Below, piece by piece: positions 22,752 through 27,890 of a stretch of DNA of 27,890 bases. The notes beneath the pieces were generated by a model. The model made no database searches. It saw only the letters and a program-made list of their open reading frames with translations, and had not been told where the DNA came from. Location of the stretch: positions 1-27,890 of the forward strand of contig CAJTXU010000034.1 in assembly GCA_910584125.1 (NCBI GenBank). The letters run 5' to 3'. Both the position numbers and the translations under genes were made by a program. Positions within the stretch are counted from its first letter, which is position 1. Each line of letters begins with the position of its first letter. This DNA comes from an uncultured Muribaculaceae bacterium (GTDB lineage Bacteria > Bacteroidota > Bacteroidia > Bacteroidales > Muribaculaceae).

Positions 22752-25718
22752 ATGCAGAACAAAGGGTTTATCAGCACCATTGCGATTCTGTTGGTTTTGA
22801 TATGCGGATTCTACATCTCCTTCTCGTTCGTGACGCGTCACTACGAGGACGAGGCGAAGCAGTTCGCGGCCAGGATGTCCAAGACCACAGACGAGACCAA
22901 TGACGCTTACAAACAGAGTCTGAAGCAATTCAACGATTCAATCGACAAGGAGAAGGTATATCTCGGATACACCTACAACCAGGTCCGCAAGATGGAGGTG
23001 GGCCTCGGCCTTGACCTCAAGGGCGGCATGAACGTCGTGCTCGAGGTTTCGGTGCCCGACATCCTCCGCCAGTACGCGTCGGGCGACGCACAGCTCGCCC
23101 AGATCAACGCGGCCATCAAGAAGGCACAGGACGCCGGCGCCAAGACGAGCGACGGCGACTTCATCAACAAGGTTGCCTCCAACCTGCAGCCGGGCACTCT
23201 GGCCGGCCTCTTCATCCGCGAGGGTGAATACATGGGCCAGCTGCGCAGCAACGCCTCGGACGCCGAGGTGGTCGAGGCCCTCAACAAGCAGGTCGACAGC
23301 CAGGTCGACGCGGCCTTCAACATCTTCCGCACACGTATCGACCAGTTCGGCGTCGTGGCCCCCAACATCCAGAAGCTCCAGGACAAGAAGGGCCAGATCC
23401 TTCTCGAGCTCCCGGGCGTCAAGGAGCCCGAGCGCGTCACCGACCTGCTGAAGTCGAGCGCCAACCTCGAGTTCTTCGAGGTCTACAACTATAACGAGAT
23501 CGCGGGCGACCTGCAGAACTTCGCGGCCCAATACGCCGCGCAGGACAGCGTGAACCACACCAACGTGATTGCCCTGCTGGGCGGCGCGCAGCGCAACGGC
23601 AGCCCCGTCGTCGGCATGGTGACGCCCGGCAACAAGGCCCTCGTCGACTCGATCATGAACAGCGAGCTGGCCCGCCGGCTCCTCCCCTCCGACCTGACGC
23701 TGGCCTGGAGCGTGAAGCCCGCCGAGTTCCCCCGCACCGACGCCAAGGGCAACGTGCTTAAGAAGGCCAACGGCGAGAACCTCACCGACTCATACTGGGA
23801 GCTCGTGGCCCTCAAGGGCGAGGCCGCCCTCGAGGGTGACGCCGTCACCTCCGCATCGTCGGAATACGACAACATGCAGGGCAACATGGTCAACATGAAG
23901 ATGACCGACCGCGGCGCGCAGGAATGGGCCACCATCACCCGCAACAACATCGGCCGCTCGATCGCCATCGTGCTCGACCAGAACGTCTACTCGTTCCCCA
24001 ACGTCAACAACGAGATCACGGGCGGCAGCTCGCAGATCACGGGCAACTTCACCCCCGAGGAGGCCAACGACCTCGCCAACGTGCTCAAGTCGGGCAAGAT
24101 GTCGGCACGCGTCGACGTGGTGAGCAACAACGTGATCGGCCCGAGCCTCGGCGCCGAGGCCATCCAGATGGGCTTCGTGTCGTTCATCGTGGCAATCGTC
24201 CTGCTGATGATCCTCATGGTGATCTACTACGGCTGGATCCCCGGTCTGGTGGCCAACGTCGGCCTGATTCTCAACCTCTACTTCACGCTCGGCATCCTCG
24301 CCTCGCTGCAGGCCGTGCTCACGCTGTCGGGCATCGCCGGTATCGTGCTCGCGCTCGGTATGGCGGTCGACGCCAATGTGCTTATCTTCGAGCGTACCAA
24401 AGAGGAGCTCAAGAACGGCAAGAAGCTGCGCCAGGCCATCTCCGAGGGCTACAGCAACGCCTTCTCGGCCATCTTCGACTCCAACCTCACGTCGGTCATC
24501 ACCGGCGTCATCCTGCTGATATTCGGCTCCGGCCCGATCAAGGGCTTCGCAACGACGCTCATCATCGGTATCGTCTGCTCGTTCTTCACCGCCGTCTTCC
24601 TGACGCGCATCGCCTTCGACCTTATCACCAAGAACGGCCGCAACGCCGGCATGACGTTCACAACCGGCGTGAGCCGCAACTTCCTCACCAGCCCGAAGAT
24701 CAACTTCCTGGGCCAGTGGAAGGCCGCCTCGGCCGTATGGGTCGCCCTGATCGTGATCGGCATCGCCTCGCTCGCGATCCGCGGCATGAACCAGGGCATC
24801 GACTTCTCGGGAGGCCGCAACTACGTGGTGCAGTTCGAGAAGGACGTTGACCGCGAGGCCGTGCAGCAGAACCTCACCAAGCTCCTCCAGGAGAAGGCCA
24901 ACGACCCCACGGTCTCCGTGCAGGTCATCACCATCGACAACCCCTCCAAGCTCCGCATCTCGACGAGCTACAAGATCAACGAGGAGAGCGAGGGCATTGA
25001 GAACGAGATCACCGACCTCCTCTATCAGGGACTCCAGCAGGAGCTCACCACCAACGGCAAACTGATGGACAAGACCGCCTTCACCATCGCCGACGAGAGC
25101 CGTGGCATCCTGTCGATCCAGAAGGTGGGCCCCTCGGTGGCCGACGACATGAAGCGTGACGCATACTGGGCCGTGGGCATCGCCCTGCTATGTATGTTCC
25201 TCTACATCCTGCTCCGATTCCGCAACGTGGCCTTCTCGGTCGGCGCCCTCGCCGCCGTGGCCCTGACGGCGTTCCTCATCATCGGCTTCTACTCCGTCTG
25301 CTGGGGCTTCCTCCCCTTCTCGATGGAGATTGACCAGTCGTTCATCGCCGCCGTGCTGACCATCATCGGTTATCAGATCAACGACACGGTGGTCGTGTTC
25401 GACCGCGTGCGCGAGATGATGAAGGAATACCCGAAGGAAGACCGCTTCCTGACCTTCAACAAGTCGCTCAACACGACGTTGAGCCGAACGGTGATGACAT
25501 CGTTCTCGACGCTGCTCGTGTTGCTCTGCATCTTCTTCCTGGGCGGCGACACAATCCGTTCGTTCACGTTCGCGATGATCTTCGGTGTGATAGTCGGCAC
25601 ATTCTGCTCGCTCTACTGCGCGGCGCCGATCGCCTACAACATCATCCGCAAGACGACGAAGAAAGCGGTTACGGCCGACGGCAAGACCGTTCTCGAAGGC
25701 AACCGCCGCTTCAAATAA
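22752..25718 (+). CDS. secDF: protein translocase subunit SecDF (fused)
   Basis: 988 residues: SecD and SecF joined in one chain, as usual in Bacteroidota. It sits in the inner membrane beside SecYEG and uses the proton gradient to pull exported proteins into the periplasm. An N-terminal membrane segment (about 5-27) precedes the SecD P1 region with GLDLKGGMNVVLEV (about 85-98). The SecD membrane bundle contains GMAVDANVLIFERTKEEL (about 536-553). The SecF half begins with a membrane segment and GIDFSGGRNYVVQF (about 682-695) and contains GYQINDTVVVFDRVRE (about 873-888), which holds the conserved proton-path Asp. All key motifs are intact. The gene is monocistronic, with its own promoter and a strong terminator at 25769-25797. 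It is divergent from the lipoprotein gene. Confidence 0.97.
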   Translation: MQNKGFISTIAILLVLICGFYISFSFVTRHYEDEAKQFAARMSKTTDETNDAYKQSLKQFNDSIDKEKVYLGYTYNQVRKMEVGLGLDLKGGMNVVLEVSVPDILRQYASGDAQLAQINAAIKKAQDAGAKTSDGDFINKVASNLQPGTLAGLFIREGEYMGQLRSNASDAEVVEALNKQVDSQVDAAFNIFRTRIDQFGVVAPNIQKLQDKKGQILLELPGVKEPERVTDLLKSSANLEFFEVYNYNEIAGDLQNFAAQYAAQDSVNHTNVIALLGGAQRNGSPVVGMVTPGNKALVDSIMNSELARRLLPSDLTLAWSVKPAEFPRTDAKGNVLKKANGENLTDSYWELVALKGEAALEGDAVTSASSEYDNMQGNMVNMKMTDRGAQEWATITRNNIGRSIAIVLDQNVYSFPNVNNEITGGSSQITGNFTPEEANDLANVLKSGKMSARVDVVSNNVIGPSLGAEAIQMGFVSFIVAIVLLMILMVIYYGWIPGLVANVGLILNLYFTLGILASLQAVLTLSGIAGIVLALGMAVDANVLIFERTKEELKNGKKLRQAISEGYSNAFSAIFDSNLTSVITGVILLIFGSGPIKGFATTLIIGIVCSFFTAVFLTRIAFDLITKNGRNAGMTFTTGVSRNFLTSPKINFLGQWKAASAVWVALIVIGIASLAIRGMNQGIDFSGGRNYVVQFEKDVDREAVQQNLTKLLQEKANDPTVSVQVITIDNPSKLRISTSYKINEESEGIENEITDLLYQGLQQELTTNGKLMDKTAFTIADESRGILSIQKVGPSVADDMKRDAYWAVGIALLCMFLYILLRFRNVAFSVGALAAVALTAFLIIGFYSVCWGFLPFSMEIDQSFIAAVLTIIGYQINDTVVVFDRVREMMKEYPKEDRFLTFNKSLNTTLSRTVMTSFSTLLVLLCIFFLGGDTIRSFTFAMIFGVIVGTFCSLYCAAPIAYNIIRKTTKKAVTADGKTVLEGNRRFK

Positions 25719-25768
25719 ACAACGCACCGAACCTTTAGTGCGAATTTAATACTTAAGCACAAATACCC

Positions 25769-25797
25769 GGGCGGGGAGGCATCGAGCCTCCCCGCCC
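25769..25797 (+). terminator. terminator of secDF
   Basis: GGGCGGGGAGGC (25769-25780) and GCCTCCCCGCCC (25786-25797) form a perfect 12-bp stem with an ATCGA loop, followed by TTGTTGT. It lies 50 bp past the stop codon. Confidence 0.92.
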
Positions 25798-25855
25798 TTG
25801 TTGTGCGCGGGCCATTGATATTTGTATCGGAATCCGCAACTGATGGCCACCGTAG

Positions 25856-25887
25856 TTTGCATAATTAACTTATTTTTCTTAAATTTG
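25856..25887 (+). promoter_or_regulatory. promoter of the TPR/HTH regulator gene
   Basis: TTTG at 25856-25859, 20 nt, TAAATTTG at 25880-25887: a full Bacteroidota consensus. The ATG at 25911 is 23 nt past the -7 box, so the leader is short. Confidence 0.8.
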
Positions 25888-25910
25888 CAAAGATCTTCCG
25901 ACTAAGGCAA

Positions 25911-26222
25911 ATGCATCTTAATAAAATCATACTTACGTTTTTCACAATCGTCCTCTCCATAGTTTCAGGCTGTAAGCACAATGCGGATGATGTTGCAGAC
26001 AGGATGTTGTCAAAGGCTGAAACTCTTGTAGAGGGGTCGCCGGCCCAAGCCGCAATTATACTTGACTCTATATCCGAAAAGGATCTGAGTCTTTTAAACC
26101 GCCACCGGGCGACACTGTTGAAAGGGAGTCTTCAATATTTTGGAGACAGTCTGCCTGAATCAGACTCCCTGATCGCGACATCGGTTTCTTTCTTTCGTAA
26201 AAAAATGACCGTCCGCGCCTGA
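25911..26222 (+). CDS. N-terminal part of a TPR regulator: lipoprotein-like signal and first TPR helices (frame ends early)
   Basis: 103 residues. A signal sequence with lipobox-like end (IILTFFTIVLSIVSGC) is followed by TPR-like helices (ADRMLSKAETLVEGSPAQAA, HRATLLKGSLQYFGD). The frame runs into a run of seven A (26199-26205) and then reads MTVRA and stops at 26220-26222. With one more A the reading would continue RKKNDRPRLM into the next frame, giving the pattern usual at this place in Bacteroidota TPR regulators. So this is most likely the first part of one gene of about 563 residues, split by a one-base deletion, or expressed by slippage. Alternatively the TGATG overlap couples translation of two polypeptides. 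A perfect promoter lies directly upstream. Confidence 0.75.
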   Translation: MHLNKIILTFFTIVLSIVSGCKHNADDVADRMLSKAETLVEGSPAQAAIILDSISEKDLSLLNRHRATLLKGSLQYFGDSLPESDSLIATSVSFFRKKMTVRA

Positions 26223-27601
26223 TGCAGGCACTGTTCGTTCAGGCTCAGATACGACGCGACATCAGAGACCAGTATAAGTCGATGAGCCTTGCATGCGAAG
26301 GTTATGATATTGCATCTGAACTCAGTAATCCGTTGTGGCAAGGGAGGTTCGCGCAACTTAAATCGAACCTGTTTGACGAAACGGGAGACTATCTCAACAG
26401 CGCCGTATTCAGTATGAACGCAAGCCGGGCATACGCACACGACACCGGAGAAGCCAGCAAACAACGGAGCCTCTTTTCCGCAGCGGATGCCTCCATCAGG
26501 TATTGTGTATTGCGTGATTATGACAGGAGTCTGGATATTCTTGACAGCCTTGAGCTTACGCTCGACAGGAACAATCCCTCGGATATATCGGTTATCGGAT
26601 ACATCACCCAATGTCGGATCCCTGTTGGAATCGAACGGCAACATCATTCCGAAGCGCTTATGCTCATTGATTCCCTTAAACGGAATCCTTATTATGCGCC
26701 GATCCCTACCGTTCTTTGTTATGAATCATACGCCTTATTTGAAAACGACTCTATCGAAAAAGCCCGTACGTTGCTTGATGATGCTCTTGAAAGAGCCGTA
26801 ACTCCGAACGACTCGATACATATATATGACGGTCTGAGACACTGCGCGGACAAGACACACGACTTGGAGCTATACGCATCATCAACCGATTCAATTTTCA
26901 GCCTGCAAGTGAGAATTGACAAGGATTACGGTTTCCATTATGCCTCATCCGCAATGCAGGAATACAACATTCTTAAATCGGAGTCTGAAAAAGAGGCGGC
27001 ACATAGACGTATCATGCTGTTTCTGTTTCTGTTCGTGGCTTGTGCAGTGATAATCGGAGCGGTATTAATCTTTATGAGGAGAAAAGCAAATCTATCAGAA
27101 AAGAGACTGATAGACCAGGCTTCTCAAATAAATAAATTGACCAGTCTCCTTCTTTCCGCCGAGAACACCCAATTGACCATATACAGAGAAAAGTGGCGTT
27201 CTCTCAACAATATGCTCCGGAACTATTACGAACTGAACGGAACAGATAAATTCAAATCAATGCTTTTGGATAATCTGAAAGAGGAAATAAGCAACATGTG
27301 TTCCGAAAGCTCGCTCGATGAAATCGAACGATCCATCAATCAGCTGATGGACAATGTCGTCGTCAAGATAAGGGAACAATGCACTCATCTTAGCGAAACA
27401 GAAATTCGGGTGCTCATTTATACGCTTGCCGGGTGGTCGCCCGTTGCAATCGGTCTTGCCATCGACAAGACCAAAGGCGCTTGCGGGACATTGAAGAATC
27501 GTATTCTCAACAGCATAGAGGAATCCGACGCTCCCGACAGAGAATGGATTCTTTCAAAATTTGAAAGACGTAAGAGAAAACGCCCCGACAACAAAAAATA
27601 A
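26222..27601 (+). CDS. C-terminal part of a TPR-membrane-HTH regulator
   Basis: 459 residues from the ATG that overlaps the preceding stop (TGATG). Residues about 1-250 are TPR-like repeats (LMLIDSLKRNPYYAPIPTVL, FENDSIEKARTLLDDALERA). One membrane segment follows (about 262-284, MLFLFLFVACAVIIGAVLIF) with a basic stop-transfer MRRKA, then a coiled-coil-like stretch. The C-terminal segment (about 400-440, LSETEIRVLIYTLAGWSPVA then IGLAIDKTKGACGTLKNRIL) resembles the helix-turn-helix of LuxR/sigma-4-like domains. This order is typical of Bacteroidota membrane-bound TPR regulators that sense a periplasmic or metabolic cue; the target genes are unknown. On its own this part lacks the signal sequence. 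Base composition is clearly more AT-rich than the rest of the window. A hairpin at 27643-27690 follows. Confidence 0.82.
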   Translation: MQALFVQAQIRRDIRDQYKSMSLACEGYDIASELSNPLWQGRFAQLKSNLFDETGDYLNSAVFSMNASRAYAHDTGEASKQRSLFSAADASIRYCVLRDYDRSLDILDSLELTLDRNNPSDISVIGYITQCRIPVGIERQHHSEALMLIDSLKRNPYYAPIPTVLCYESYALFENDSIEKARTLLDDALERAVTPNDSIHIYDGLRHCADKTHDLELYASSTDSIFSLQVRIDKDYGFHYASSAMQEYNILKSESEKEAAHRRIMLFLFLFVACAVIIGAVLIFMRRKANLSEKRLIDQASQINKLTSLLLSAENTQLTIYREKWRSLNNMLRNYYELNGTDKFKSMLLDNLKEEISNMCSESSLDEIERSINQLMDNVVVKIREQCTHLSETEIRVLIYTLAGWSPVAIGLAIDKTKGACGTLKNRILNSIEESDAPDREWILSKFERRKRKRPDNKK

Positions 27602-27642
27602 TAGAACCGACACCTACAATTCGGCCATTGCAACCCTATAGC

Positions 27643-27690
27643 TTCGGTCGCGGATTCAAGGCAACATATTGCCCTAAACCCGCGACCGAA
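27643..27690 (+). terminator. probable terminator after the TPR/HTH regulator
   Basis: TTCGGTCGCGG (27643-27653) and CCGCGACCGAA (27680-27690) form a perfect 11-bp outer stem. An inner GGCAA/TTGCC stem (27660-27664 with 27669-27673) lies inside the loop. The following sequence is only moderately T-rich. Confidence 0.65.
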
Positions 27691-27753
27691 ACCTCATTTC
27701 ACCATATTTTAGGTCAATCCTCCAAATCGATTTTGGGCCTGTAATCGAAAATC

Positions 27754-27811
27754 GCAATTACAGATTATAACTAATTGTTTATCTGTGTTTTAATATCATG
27801 TCTGTAATTGC
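27754..27811. repeat. 11-bp perfect inverted repeat in the right-end gene-free stretch
   Basis: GCAATTACAGA (27754-27764) and TCTGTAATTGC (27801-27811) are exact reverse complements 36 bp apart. A third related half-site, CTGTAAT, is at 27739-27745. The 289 bp from 27602 to the window end contain no gene; apart from this repeat and the hairpin I see nothing in them. The repeat may be an operator for a gene beyond the window. Confidence 0.5.
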
Positions 27812-27890
27812 TGAAAATTTGGTAGTCTGCAACAAATTCACTGCCGTTCTATTTTTCAGAATACAAGACACTGCTCGAAAACTATGCCGG

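Overview
The window looks like a chromosomal segment of a GC-rich Bacteroidales bacterium, most probably of the Muribaculaceae type. Reasons: the 16S 5' end, several promoters of the Bacteroidota -33/-7 type (TTTG, 19-20 nt, TAnnTTTG), no obvious Shine-Dalgarno sequences, a fused SecDF, a Bacteroides-type succinate dehydrogenase/fumarate reductase operon, secreted proteins with type IX-like C-terminal tails, and a TPR-membrane-HTH regulator of a class abundant in Bacteroidota. The family assignment is inference; no species can be named.

Layout. 1-53 is the 5' tip of a 16S rRNA gene read leftward; its promoter is at 281-313. Behind it lies a purine-rich tandem repeat (501-741) with a 59-bp higher-order unit. 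837-2405 is a leftward pair, a small membrane protein and a YeiH-family transporter. A CotH-like secreted protein (2725-4647, +) converges on a small secreted protein (4725-5474, -). tRNA-Pro(CGG) follows, then a large AsmA-family protein (5855-8944, +) converging on metG (9043-11082, -), which is preceded on the same strand by a TPR/OB-like protein. An OprO/OprP-type porin (-) and a histidine acid phosphatase (+) diverge from a control region rich in 11-12-bp direct repeats (14119-14220). After tRNA-Arg(TCT) comes the three-gene sdhCAB/frdCAB operon (16009-19880). Between sdhB and a convergent Ig-like lipoprotein gene (20537-22495, -) sits a small cassette: a free-standing 23S-IVS-type four-helix-bundle gene flanked by oppositely oriented arrays of a 7-bp repeat. 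secDF (22752-25718, +) follows, and the right end is a more AT-rich segment with a TPR/HTH membrane regulator split into two frames at an A7 run.

How it works together. Most genes are housekeeping or envelope functions: anaerobic respiration (SDH/FRD), protein export (SecDF), outer-membrane maintenance (AsmA-like), translation (MetG, two tRNAs, rRNA) and probable phosphate scavenging (phosphatase plus porin).

The observations most worth following up are the four-helix-bundle cassette with its inverted heptad arrays and a gene-less array of the same type between AsmA and metG, the A7 frameshift in the regulator, the Pho-box-like repeats, and the long C-terminal extension of the SDH cytochrome b subunit. 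No CRISPR array, recognisable insertion sequence, phage or known defence system is visible.
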